From contig CAZCLA010000037.1 of assembly GCA_964499285.1 (NCBI GenBank), positions 1 through 26,630 of the forward strand: a stretch of 26,630 nucleotides of DNA, given 5' to 3'. The notes under the pieces were generated by a model, which saw nothing but the letters and a program-made list of their open reading frames with translations, was not told where the DNA came from and made no database searches. The stretch's first letter is position 1, and each line of letters opens with the position of its first letter. Position numbers and translations under genes: made by a program. Shown here piece after piece: positions 1-8,064 of the stretch. Source of the DNA: JAGFIY01 sp964499285 (GTDB lineage: Bacteria; Bacteroidota; Ignavibacteria; Ignavibacteriales; Melioribacteraceae).

Positions 1-10
1 TAAAATAAAA

Positions 11-35
11 AAGCCGGTACAACTTCTACCGGCTT
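11..35 (-). terminator. Rho-independent terminator after the sirtuin gene
   Basis: A perfect 9-bp inverted repeat (AAGCCGGTA / TACCGGCTT) with a 7-nt loop lies just downstream of the sirtuin stop codon. On the minus strand it is followed by a T-rich run (complement of 1-10). The plus-strand side also has TTTT after the stem, so it could work in both directions. It marks the 3' end of the minus-strand operon. Confidence 0.85.
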
Positions 36-58
36 TTGTAACAATCGAAAATCTATTT

Positions 59-790
59 TTATTTTATGGTGTTTATTATTTCGGGTAAAATTTCTCCGGC
101 TCTGCCGAATAGAGATAGGTGTGCATAGCTGCTCATTTCGGTTCTTTCTATATTTACCTCAACCAGAAAAGAACCGCTGCTCTTTGCCGTCATCGGTATA
201 TAAGCGGCAGGATAAACAATTGCGCTTGTTCCTACCACGAAACAGATGTCTGATTCAGAAGCTGCCTTTTCGCCTGCTTGAAACTGATCTGCTGGAAGCA
301 TTTCACCAAACCATACAACATCGGGACGAATCAATCCACCGCAGTCGCATTTAACCGCACCCTTTTTTGAATCATCTATTTCAAGTTCATTGTACCATTG
401 CTTGCAATTGATGCAGTAATTGCGCTCAATGTTTCCGTGCAGTTCGTAAATAGTTGTGCTTCCGGCTCTCCGGTGAAGGTTATCCACATTTTGAGTTACC
501 ACAGTAACATTTTCAAAATGTCTTTCAAACTCGGCAATTGCAAGATGTCCTTTGTTGGGCTGCGATTCTCTAACAATTTTTCTTCTGTGCTGATACCACT
601 CCCAAACCATATCGGTGTTCCGCATAAACGCATCGAAGTTAGCAAGTTCTTCGGGACGTAGTTTGTTCCAGATTCCTTCTTTTCCCCGGAAAGTTGGAAT
701 CCCGCTTTCTGCCGAGATCCCGGCTCCCGTAAAAAACACAATTGATTTTGCTGCTTTTAATCGTTCAATAAACTTAGGATCGATTTCCAT
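59..790 (-). CDS. cobB: NAD+-dependent protein deacylase, sirtuin (CobB/SIRT5-like)
   Basis: This 243-aa protein has the full bacterial sirtuin signature. The NAD-binding GAGISAESGIPTFRG motif is at residues 22-36, TQNVDNLH at 99-106 and the catalytic His at 118. Four Zn-binding Cys lie at 126, 129, 148 and 150 (C-x2-C...C-x-C), and GTSAIVYPA is near residue 187. Tyr66-x-x-Arg69 is the pair that, in class III sirtuins such as SIRT5 and E. coli CobB, favours succinyl/malonyl-lysine. Desuccinylase as well as deacetylase activity is therefore likely. The ATG overlaps the stop codon of the upstream TPR gene (TAATG), which suggests translational coupling. It is the last gene of the minus-strand block and is followed by a hairpin terminator. 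Length is normal for the family. Confidence 0.95.
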   Translation of the reverse strand: MEIDPKFIERLKAAKSIVFFTGAGISAESGIPTFRGKEGIWNKLRPEELANFDAFMRNTDMVWEWYQHRRKIVRESQPNKGHLAIAEFERHFENVTVVTQNVDNLHRRAGSTTIYELHGNIERNYCINCKQWYNELEIDDSKKGAVKCDCGGLIRPDVVWFGEMLPADQFQAGEKAASESDICFVVGTSAIVYPAAYIPMTAKSSGSFLVEVNIERTEMSSYAHLSLFGRAGEILPEIINTIK

Positions 791-1581
791 TATTCCAGCT
801 CTGAGTTGACCTCTTTTAAAAGCTCACTGGCTTCGGTTTTTCTTGTTTCATCATCCTCGTCTTGAATCGGAGCTTCGAGAGCTTTTGTGAGCATCACTTT
901 TGCTTCCTCGAACATATCCTCGCTCATAAGAGCGATTGCATAATCTACATAAATCATGACGTAGTTCGGTTTAATCTTTGCGGCTTTTTTGAACTCTTCC
1001 AATGCAATGTCAATATCGCCCCAGCCGAGTCCAATGACAGCTCTTGCGGGAGCCCATTTTTCACTTACCTTTGCATGTGTTCGAGCGAGCACGTAATGTG
1101 CAATTCCTTGAACATCCGGACCGCCCGTATTCAATTCAATTGCTTTTTCACAATCATCTTTTACTGAAGTAACAATTGAGCCTACAGAAAATACGCCTTT
1201 GAACAATGCGATTCTTCCGTTTGCTATTGCACGTCTCAAATAAGTTATTGATTCCTTAGGTGCAAGGTTAACGCTTTTATCGGCATACTCAAGAGCTTTT
1301 TCATATATTTTTATCTGCTCTTCTTCCTGGGTGTTTGTGCTGGCGGGCATATGCTCGCCGATGTCAACAAGAGTTCTGCTTAACCTCCACAATATTTCCC
1401 AATTATCAGGATGTGCTTCGTTTGCTTTCTCAAAAACTTCCAGCGCTTTTTGGTTGTCAAACTGAGAATAATAACCGTCTCCTTCCGTTATATATTCTTC
1501 AACAGTTTTTTGTGCAAAGATCACCGAAAATCCGAGCAGCAAAAATATGCTTACTATTTTTAGGAAAGTGTTTGTTTTCAT
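790..1581 (-). CDS. Exported TPR-repeat protein
   Basis: This 263-aa protein begins with a clear signal peptide (MKTNTFLKIVSIFLLLGFSV..., Ala-Gln at the probable cleavage site). The rest is tetratricopeptide-like helical repeats. One covers roughly residues 27-60 (GDGYYSQFDNQKALEVFEKA). Later repeats contain EKALEYADKSVNLAP and IALEEFKKAAKIKPNY. The architecture resembles bacterial relatives of the RMDN TPR proteins. I chose the ATG at 1581 over a start 8 codons upstream because GAGGG stands 4-5 nt before it and because the signal peptide then begins in the usual way. The stop overlaps the sirtuin start (TAATG), and the upstream HD gene ends 16 nt away. It probably acts in the periplasm as a protein-binding scaffold; the partner is unknown. 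Confidence 0.8.
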   Translation of the reverse strand: MKTNTFLKIVSIFLLLGFSVIFAQKTVEEYITEGDGYYSQFDNQKALEVFEKANEAHPDNWEILWRLSRTLVDIGEHMPASTNTQEEEQIKIYEKALEYADKSVNLAPKESITYLRRAIANGRIALFKGVFSVGSIVTSVKDDCEKAIELNTGGPDVQGIAHYVLARTHAKVSEKWAPARAVIGLGWGDIDIALEEFKKAAKIKPNYVMIYVDYAIALMSEDMFEEAKVMLTKALEAPIQDEDDETRKTEASELLKEVNSELE

Positions 1582-1597
1582 AGTGCCCTCAAAATAA

Positions 1598-2590
1598 TTA
1601 ATCAAATAACGAAGTTTTAATCTCGTCGTTGTTTTCGTTTTTGTCAGGAAGTTTTAATGAAGTACCTGCAAGCGGAAGATAACGCGTCCAACCGGTTTCA
1701 TTCTCTTTATCAATATTTACGGCGGATAGATATGCGTTCGTTTTTGCGCTTAGTTCATCTGCTTGATATAGTACTATCGCCTCCACGGTTTTCGGTTCAA
1801 CCGGCGATGCGTATTCAAGTTTTCCTTGATGACTTAAGACCAAATGAATAAGTTGATTTTTTAGTTCCCCCGGGAAATTCTCAATTTTTCCTGCTTGAAT
1901 TTCAATTTCGGTTGCGGCTATTACAATATGCCCGATAAGTTTCCCTTTATCTGTATAATCGAAAGAAGCATCGTCTTTTAACTCTTCGGTTTTCCCGAGA
2001 TCGTGAAGAAGCGCTCCGGAAATAAGCAGATCTCGGTTTAAACTTTTATGGATTCCACACATGAGATCGCATATTTTTACAATTTCCAAAGTATGTTCAA
2101 GCAGCCCATGTAGATATGCATGATGCCAGGCTTTTCCCGCGGGCACTCTTGTATATTTTAAAAATCGTTCCTCAAGAAGAATTGTTGTGACTAGTTTATG
2201 CAAGTGCGGATTATCAACAGAGTTTATAACCGATTTAAGTTCTTGAACCATTTCGTTCAAATTTCGCTTGGAGCGCGGGATAAAATCGTCGGCAGAAACA
2301 TCATCATTATCCTCTGTCGATCTAATCGATACTATGCGAAGCTGTTTTTGCGAGTTGAATTCTTCTACGGTTCCCGAAACTTTTACTACTTCGCCGACTT
2401 GTGCAGTCGTTAAAAATTTTTCGAAACCATCCCATACTTTTCCGTTTATAACGGAGGATTTATCTTTTAAGTCAATATCAAGATATCTTTTTCCTGTCTT
2501 GGTCTGTTTAATTTCCAGTTTAGCAAGAAGCAGAAAATGATCCAGCTTGTCGCCTATCTTAAGTTCGTTAATTGTGGTTTGAGATACCAT
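1598..2590 (-). CDS. OB-fold plus HD-domain 3'-5' exoribonuclease (YhaM/CbfA-like)
   Basis: This 330-aa protein has an N-terminal OB-fold nucleic-acid-binding region (about 8-90; KRYLDIDLKDKSSVINGKVW followed by VGEVVKVSG). A C-terminal HD hydrolase domain follows. Its metal-ligand residues are His in HHAYLHGLLEHT (about 156-166), the HD pair in GALLHDLGK (196-197), GH at 220-221, SHQG (His254) and Asp278 in YQADELS. This order matches YhaM/CbfA, which degrades RNA or DNA from the 3' end. I take the ATG at 2590; the longer frame would start at a TTG at 2602. Neither candidate has a convincing Shine-Dalgarno. It lies between a NusG-like gene and the TPR gene on the same strand, so co-transcription is plausible. 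Confidence 0.85.
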   Translation of the reverse strand: MVSQTTINELKIGDKLDHFLLLAKLEIKQTKTGKRYLDIDLKDKSSVINGKVWDGFEKFLTTAQVGEVVKVSGTVEEFNSQKQLRIVSIRSTEDNDDVSADDFIPRSKRNLNEMVQELKSVINSVDNPHLHKLVTTILLEERFLKYTRVPAGKAWHHAYLHGLLEHTLEIVKICDLMCGIHKSLNRDLLISGALLHDLGKTEELKDDASFDYTDKGKLIGHIVIAATEIEIQAGKIENFPGELKNQLIHLVLSHQGKLEYASPVEPKTVEAIVLYQADELSAKTNAYLSAVNIDKENETGWTRYLPLAGTSLKLPDKNENNDEIKTSLFD

Positions 2591-2654
2591 AAAGCAGAAC
2601 AAAGTTTGTTAATCAAATTGAATTTACTAAAAAATCTTAAAGAATTGTAAATAA

Positions 2655-3164
2655 TTACTTTTTTTTCACAACACTTGAAATGGGAAGTTTAACTACAACC
2701 GAGCGTTTCAATAAATCAATAGAAACGCAGAGCATGTTCTCCTGGTTTTCATTTTTGAAAACCGTACCTTCAACTCCGGCAAAAGGACCCGACATTATTT
2801 TTACTTTATTTCCAACCTCTATCAAGTCGGCGACAAATGCTTTTGGTTTGTTCTCTAGAAAGAGTCTAAGATTCTCTATTTGCTCTTCCGGGATTATTGC
2901 AGGTTTTCCGGCAAAGCAGATTGTTTTAACAATTGAGCTGCTTTGCAGTGAACTGTAACGTTCCTTTTCGTTGGCAAAGATAAAGATATAACCTCTAAAC
3001 AACGGTTCGGTCACTTTTTTTTTGCGGTCACTCCATTGTTTTACAGTAGTTATTTCGGGAAGATATGTTTCAATATCCTTTTCGCGCAAGTCTGATAGAG
3101 CTTTGTATTCGGAGCGTGGTTTTGTGTAAAGAGCATACCAGTTTTTATCTATAATTTTTTCCAT
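2655..3164 (-). CDS. NusG-like transcription antiterminator (UpxY/RfaH-type paralog)
   Basis: This 169-aa protein starts NWYALYTKPRSEYKA, the typical NusG N-terminal (NGN) opening. It continues with TYLPEITTVKQWSDRKKK and EPLFRGYIFI, which are characteristic of Bacteroidota UpxY-type specialised NusG paralogs. A C-terminal KOW segment is at about 116-145 (VGNKVKIMSGPFAGVEGTV). Such proteins load on RNA polymerase and suppress termination or pausing at particular operons. It is not the housekeeping nusG, because secE and ribosomal-protein genes are absent next to it. No polysaccharide cluster, the usual UpxY target, is visible. The ATG at 3164 is preferred over a TTG at 3191, which would overlap the upstream kinase gene. 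Confidence 0.85.
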   Translation of the reverse strand: MEKIIDKNWYALYTKPRSEYKALSDLREKDIETYLPEITTVKQWSDRKKKVTEPLFRGYIFIFANEKERYSSLQSSSIVKTICFAGKPAIIPEEQIENLRLFLENKPKAFVADLIEVGNKVKIMSGPFAGVEGTVFKNENQENMLCVSIDLLKRSVVVKLPISSVVKKK

Positions 3165-3180
3165 AGTTAGAGGCGTGGTT

Positions 3181-4755
3181 TCAAAACACAACTTGTTTTA
3201 TCACTTCCATCAATTTTGAATTTGAGATTGGTTTTTTGACGAATAAATCGACACCCAGATTTTTATACTCTTCCTTAACGTTTTTTTGAGTGTCTTCGTG
3301 CAGGACAATAACGGGAATAGGGTTGTGCGAGAACTTTTGTCTTATCGTATTGATTAACTGGTTGCCTTTCATCAACGGCATATCGTGTGCTGTAATTATT
3401 AAAGTAGGAATTGTGTGAGCAAGTTTTGAAATTGCTTCGTAGCCGTTTTCTGCGGTAACAATTTTGTGACCGGGAAAATCATTTTTGACAATGTTTAAAA
3501 TGTCTTCTTTTTGCTTGGGGTTGTTCTCTACAATCAGCACAATATTTTTTGCTTCGGGAAGTGTTATATGAAATTCACTTCCTTCATTTTCTTGGGAGTA
3601 GAACCAAATTTGACCGCCGTGTTTGCCGATAATTTCCTTAACGAGAGTTAATCCGAGTCCGCTTCCTTTTTCTCCGTTAGTTCCGAGCAATGAAAACTTT
3701 TCATCAATCCTGAACATCTTAGCTTGGTTCTTTTCGGAAATTCCAACACCTTCGTCCTTAACAATTATTTCAACCATTCCTTCTTTAAACCTGTTGGCGG
3801 AAAGTGAAACTTGTTTTCCGTTAGGAGTAAATTTTATAGCATTGCTCAACAGGTTGGATATTGATTGCGACGTAAGTCTTTCGTCGGCATAAATAAAAAT
3901 GTTGGGATCTGCTTCCATATGAATTTCGATATTCTTTCTTATTGCCGCTCCGGTTAAAACTGAAACGCAGTTCGAAAGCATACCCTTAAGATTAACTCTT
4001 GAAAGTTCTATATTTAACTTTCCAGTTTGGAGCTTTGACCAATCCAAAAGATAGTTTATCATCTGGAGCTGTGTTTTAGATGCTTCATAAATATACTCCA
4101 GATATTCGTTTTTTTCGTGATCTGTCAGTTCGTTTTCGTGAAGAAGAATTTCGCTGAAGCCCAGAAGACTTGTAAAAGGAGATCGCAGATCGTGAGAAAC
4201 TATTGAAATAAATTTATCTTTCGAATTGTTTAAGTCTGCAAGTCTTTGTTTTTCTCTCTCGAGAATTATTTCATTTTCCTTAAATTCTGTTATATCAAAA
4301 GTTACACCTTTGAGATTGATTACTTTGCCGTTTTCGTCCCGATCGGTATAAACAGTTGATCTGAACCAAATTATATCCCCGGCTTTTGTAAGTGATCTGT
4401 AATCGAATTGAACGGCTTCGTCGTTATCTTCGCTCATCAATTCTGCGAACACAGCTTTTACTGATGGAAGATCGTCTTCATGAACAAGCGATAATATTCC
4501 TCCAGGCATAGTTATTAGGTCGGAATAAGAGTAGCCGGTGATTTTCTCAACAGAATCGGAATAAAAAATGAATTCGTTAGTCTCCGCATTTTTTACATAC
4601 CAGAAGAAGTTTGAAAAACCTTCCTTCATTTGTGTTATTATTTCTGCGGAATCTTTTAATACAGGGTCGGATTCTTCGAGAAGTGAGAGCAGCTTCTTGT
4701 AGCATTTTTCGTCTTTAACAAGCTCTTTTAATTTTTTCTTATCGATTGTTGCCAA
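3181..4755 (-). CDS. PAS hybrid histidine kinase with degenerate receiver domain
   Basis: This 524-aa soluble protein has a PAS/PAC domain at about 45-162 (ITGYSYSDLI, HEDDLPSV, GVTFDITEFKE). A HisKA domain follows with phosphoacceptor His188 in SHDLRSPFT. The HATPase_c domain shows N-box Asn301/Asn305, DEGVGIS at 334-340 and GSGLGLT at 364-370. A C-terminal receiver-like domain covers about 404-524. In that receiver the conserved Asp of the D-x-x-MP motif is Ala456 (ITAHDMPLMKG), the acidic pair is Glu410-Asn411, and the usual Thr/Ser is His486. The Lys508-Pro pair is kept. It therefore looks unable to take a phosphoryl group. No in-frame ATG exists before residue 43, so a TTG start at 4755 is most likely. 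No transmembrane segment is visible. Confidence 0.88.
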   Translation of the reverse strand: MATIDKKKLKELVKDEKCYKKLLSLLEESDPVLKDSAEIITQMKEGFSNFFWYVKNAETNEFIFYSDSVEKITGYSYSDLITMPGGILSLVHEDDLPSVKAVFAELMSEDNDEAVQFDYRSLTKAGDIIWFRSTVYTDRDENGKVINLKGVTFDITEFKENEIILEREKQRLADLNNSKDKFISIVSHDLRSPFTSLLGFSEILLHENELTDHEKNEYLEYIYEASKTQLQMINYLLDWSKLQTGKLNIELSRVNLKGMLSNCVSVLTGAAIRKNIEIHMEADPNIFIYADERLTSQSISNLLSNAIKFTPNGKQVSLSANRFKEGMVEIIVKDEGVGISEKNQAKMFRIDEKFSLLGTNGEKGSGLGLTLVKEIIGKHGGQIWFYSQENEGSEFHITLPEAKNIVLIVENNPKQKEDILNIVKNDFPGHKIVTAENGYEAISKLAHTIPTLIITAHDMPLMKGNQLINTIRQKFSHNPIPVIVLHEDTQKNVKEEYKNLGVDLFVKKPISNSKLMEVIKQVVF

Positions 4756-4805
4756 GTCACTTTTAAGTAATTGTTAATCAAATATAATGATAATTAAACT
4801 CATGT

Positions 4806-6182
4806 TCATTGCTCCGAATCCCGCGGAGCTTTGGTTGATATTCCTAGTTCTTCCATTTTTCTGTACAATGAGGAAAGCCCAATGTTCAGTGCTTTAGAGG
4901 CTTCTTCTTTATTGTACTCGTATTTTTTAATTACTTTTAGAATATGTTCTCTCTCAAATGATTTGAGAGCATCTTTAAGTGAATCGGGAAATCCATGTTC
5001 AACAACGTTGCCTCTTATGTGATCGGTCAAATCGGTAGGTTTAATAACATTATCTTCGGCAAAGATGATTGCCCGTTCAATTACATTTTCAAGTTCTCTT
5101 ACTCCGCCTTTCCAATCGTAGCTCATTAGCAATTTCATTGTTTCATTATCAACACCTAATATTTTTCTTCCCATTTCGTTGCAGTATTTTTCGATAAAGT
5201 GATTAACAAGAAGCGGAACATCTTCACGTCTTTCATTAAGGGTGGGGAGTTTAATTTCGACAACGTTAAGTCTATAGAATAAATCTTCCCTAAATTCGCC
5301 GGCTTTTGTTTTTTCATAAAGGTTTTGATTTGTTGCTGCTATCAACCTGACGTTCGTTTCAACCGGCTTAGTTCCTCCAACAGGGAGAAATTGTTTGTCC
5401 TCCAGCACGCGAAGCAGTTTAACCTGAAGACTAAGCGGAAGATCGCCTATTTCATCAAGGAAAAGTGTTCCGCCGTCTGCAACTTTGAAAAGCCCAAGTT
5501 TATCTTCAGTTGCTCCGGTGAACGCTCCCTTTTTATGTCCGAATAGTTCGCTTTCAATAAGACTTTCCGAAATTGCGCCGCAGTTTATCGGCAGGAAAAT
5601 ATTATCCTTTCTCAAACTTTTATAATGTATAGCTTTCGCCACCAACTCTTTCCCCGTTCCACTTTTGCCGGAGATTAGGATTGTTGTATTAGTCGGAGCG
5701 GCTTGATCTATGAGTTTGAAGACTCGCTGCATCTGTTCGCTTTTTCCGATAATGTTTTGATAACCCGGTTCGGAAGAAACCCTTTGACGAAGTGCTCGAT
5801 TTTCGGTCGAGAGTTTTTTGTAATCAATCAATCTTTTTATTCTAATTAAAAGATCATCAAACTCAACCGGCTTTATAAGGTAATCATAAGCTCCTTTTCT
5901 CAATGCCTCAATTGCGGTTTGAACGGAAGCATAGGCGGTCATAATCATGAAAAATGTATTTGGTGAAATTTCCGATGTGCTTTCGAGTAATTGCATCCCG
6001 TCTACATTGGGCATTTTTATATCGGATATAACAATATCGTAATCATTTTCTTTGATCATATTCAATGCTTCTTGACCATCTGCAGCCAAATCGCAGTTAT
6101 ATTTTTCTTCTTCAAGAATTAATTTTAGAGATTCTCTTATTGCTCTTTCGTCATCTGCTACAAGAATGCTTGCTGCCATCAT
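4806..6182 (-). CDS. NtrC-family sigma-54-dependent response regulator
   Basis: This 458-aa protein has the complete three-domain layout. The receiver (1-120) carries the acidic pair D10/D11, phosphoacceptor D54 in SDIKMP, T82 and K104. The AAA+ domain (about 142-365) has Walker A GKSGTGKE at 172-179, the sigma-54 contact loop GAFTGA at 219-224 and Walker B LFLDE at 240-244. A C-terminal Fis-type helix-turn-helix covers about 408-450 (EEASKALNIGLSSLYRKMEEL). It should activate sigma-54 promoters after phosphorylation. Its first codons overlap the stop of the upstream kinase gene (ATGATG). AAGGAG lies 2 nt before the first ATG and 5 nt before the second, so translation may start at 6179. The cognate sensor is almost certainly the overlapping kinase. 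Confidence 0.95.
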   Translation of the reverse strand: MMAASILVADDERAIRESLKLILEEEKYNCDLAADGQEALNMIKENDYDIVISDIKMPNVDGMQLLESTSEISPNTFFMIMTAYASVQTAIEALRKGAYDYLIKPVEFDDLLIRIKRLIDYKKLSTENRALRQRVSSEPGYQNIIGKSEQMQRVFKLIDQAAPTNTTILISGKSGTGKELVAKAIHYKSLRKDNIFLPINCGAISESLIESELFGHKKGAFTGATEDKLGLFKVADGGTLFLDEIGDLPLSLQVKLLRVLEDKQFLPVGGTKPVETNVRLIAATNQNLYEKTKAGEFREDLFYRLNVVEIKLPTLNERREDVPLLVNHFIEKYCNEMGRKILGVDNETMKLLMSYDWKGGVRELENVIERAIIFAEDNVIKPTDLTDHIRGNVVEHGFPDSLKDALKSFEREHILKVIKKYEYNKEEASKALNIGLSSLYRKMEELGISTKAPRDSEQ

Positions 6183-7699
6183 TTCTCCTTGTTGATTGCA
6201 CTAAATTCGTTATGAGGAATTTTAACAATAAACTTACTGTAATTTTCTTTTTCGCTCTCCACAATAATATCGCCCCCGAACCTTTTAATGATGCCGTAAC
6301 TTACCGATAATCCAAGTCCTGTTCCTTTCCCAACGCCCTTTGTTGTGAAGAAGGGATCAAAAATTTTATTTATTATCTCTTCATCCATTCCAATACCGTT
6401 GTCCTTAATTTCGATAACAATAAACTTTTCATCCGAATAAGAATTAACCTCAATTATTCCGTTCCCCTCGGTGGCGTCGAGTGCGTTTATTAATATGTTA
6501 ACAAAAACTTGAAGAAGTTGATCGGGGACAATTTTTGCCTCAGGCAGATCAGGATCCAAGTCGGATACAAAATCAACTTTTTTCACACGCTTATCATATT
6601 TAACAATTCCAAGCGCTGTTTTTATTACGTCGCCGACTTGCGTAACTGTTTCTTCATAACCCGGAGGACGTGAAAAGTCAACCAACTCTCTAACAATTTT
6701 TGAGATCCTATCAATGTTCTCTTTAATGTTTGCGAGTTGTGTAGTTATAAATTCATCGTCTGACTTACGCTGAAGTATTTGAACAAGAGAAGAAATAGAA
6801 GTGAGCGGATTTCCGATTTCATGAGCAACTCCCGCCGCCAACTGTCCGATCACGGCAAGTTTTTCGGATTGGTCAACCTGACGCTGAAGAGCTTTCACCT
6901 CGGTTACATCGTTAATAATTACGGAACGTCCTCTGTATTTACCGCCTTCCCCCGGAAGTCCGGTCACGGTAATATGAACGGGAAAAACCTTACCGTTTTT
7001 TGAACGTCTTTCGGTTTCGGTTATTTTAATGTGTCCCGTTTTAGAAACAACATCTCTTATCTTTTTCAGTTCATTCTTGTACTTCTTTTCGTCGGGCAGC
7101 AGCATTGATGAAGGCTTTCCTATTACTTCATCCTCCGTAAATCCGAACATGTTTTCGGCGCCTTTATTCCAAGCAATAAATTTTTCGTCCTCATCTATCA
7201 CCATTATTGCCGAGTCGGAAGAATGCATTAGATTTTGAAGATATTTTTGATTTTGATCAAGCTTAACTGCAAGTCGGTCGCGGTCACGTTCCAATTCTTT
7301 CATCTGAGCTTCTTGATGCAGCATTCCGTAGCGGGCATAAAGCTGTTCAATTACTTCGTCCAAGAAACCAAGAAGTATCAGCGGATCGTACTTATGAGTT
7401 TTATCCTGTTCAAGGTAGGTAACAATTGCAAATCGTCCTTGACTGAAAATCGAACTAATCTGAAGTAAATTCAACTTAGATGAACTAAAAAGATTGTAAA
7501 TATCAATCAAATATTGATCGGCTGCTTCATAATCTTCGGAATCAATAATTTCTTGAATTGTAATAAGACTGTTCTCGACAAATGTTTTAATTTGCGATTG
7601 CGAAAATTTTTTTCCGAACTGTTGTATTAATTTTTCCTGCCAGCTTTTTACTATCAAATCAAAGTATTTTGCAAGCAGTTCTTTTAATATTTTCTTCAT
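6179..7699 (-). CDS. Cytoplasmic PAS sensor histidine kinase (NtrB-like)
   Basis: This 506-aa protein lacks membrane segments. Residues 1-130 form an all-helical region that looks like the RsbRD N-terminal / globin-like sensor type (moderate confidence). A coiled-coil linker (131-155) follows. A PAS domain spans about 156-270 (IMVIDEDEKFIAWNKGAENM). The HisKA domain has His293 in AHEIGNPLTS. The HATPase_c domain has Asn401/Asn405, DNGIGMD at 433-439, DPFFTTK and GTGLGLSV at 459-466. The HEIGNPL box and overall form match NtrB-type kinases that pair with sigma-54 activators, and the next gene is exactly such an activator with a 4-nt overlap. The signal sensed is not evident. It is the first gene of the minus-strand block. 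Confidence 0.93.
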   Translation of the reverse strand: MKKILKELLAKYFDLIVKSWQEKLIQQFGKKFSQSQIKTFVENSLITIQEIIDSEDYEAADQYLIDIYNLFSSSKLNLLQISSIFSQGRFAIVTYLEQDKTHKYDPLILLGFLDEVIEQLYARYGMLHQEAQMKELERDRDRLAVKLDQNQKYLQNLMHSSDSAIMVIDEDEKFIAWNKGAENMFGFTEDEVIGKPSSMLLPDEKKYKNELKKIRDVVSKTGHIKITETERRSKNGKVFPVHITVTGLPGEGGKYRGRSVIINDVTEVKALQRQVDQSEKLAVIGQLAAGVAHEIGNPLTSISSLVQILQRKSDDEFITTQLANIKENIDRISKIVRELVDFSRPPGYEETVTQVGDVIKTALGIVKYDKRVKKVDFVSDLDPDLPEAKIVPDQLLQVFVNILINALDATEGNGIIEVNSYSDEKFIVIEIKDNGIGMDEEIINKIFDPFFTTKGVGKGTGLGLSVSYGIIKRFGGDIIVESEKENYSKFIVKIPHNEFSAINKEK

Positions 7700-8064
7700 C
7701 TCTTTAGGTTTATTACATCTTTTTTTAATTATAGAAATATATTTATGTAAAATGCACTCTATGAAACAAACAGCAATTATTTCTTAAAATTGAGAATGAA
7801 AGATAGTTATAGAAAAACTGATTCCAAAGAATCTTTAAAAACAATAATCCAAATGAAACCTATCATCCTGTTATTCTCATTGCATTCTCTCCTCTTTTTC
7901 AAAAATGAAAATAAACCGAGAAATTAAAGCTCTGCCGACACAATGATAAAGAGATACCTTTAATTAATCAGTTTTAAGCAAGAATTTGTAGATGGACAAA
8001 AATTTTATTTCTGGCATAGATTATGAAAATTCTGTTAATATCTTTTAATAATGAGATTCTCAAT
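7700..8064. other. Divergent intergenic region between kinase operon and rnf operon
   Basis: About 365 bp of AT-rich sequence separates two divergent operons, so it must hold promoters for both. On the minus strand a perfect TATAAT occurs at 7733-7728, ahead of the kinase gene, but no good -35 stands 16-18 bp upstream. I see no convincing hairpin, riboswitch or repeat. One short plus-strand frame (7853-7927, 24 codons, starting MKPIILLFS) resembles a signal peptide fragment but has no supporting evidence. Confidence 0.5.

Noticed and set aside
7728..7733. TATAAT on the minus strand as a confident kinase-operon promoter
   Set aside because: No acceptable -35 stands 16-18 bp upstream, and this DNA is AT-rich. 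It is mentioned only as a possibility in the intergenic entry.
7853..7927. 24-codon frame MKPIILLFS... in the divergent intergenic region as a small membrane peptide
   Set aside because: Too short, with no convincing ribosome-binding site and no further coding signal. A chance hydrophobic frame is likely.
8023..8064. RnfC start at the upstream ATG
   Set aside because: The 14 extra residues precede the conserved FQGGVHPEEYKE opening and look non-coding. The ATG at 8065 fits the family.
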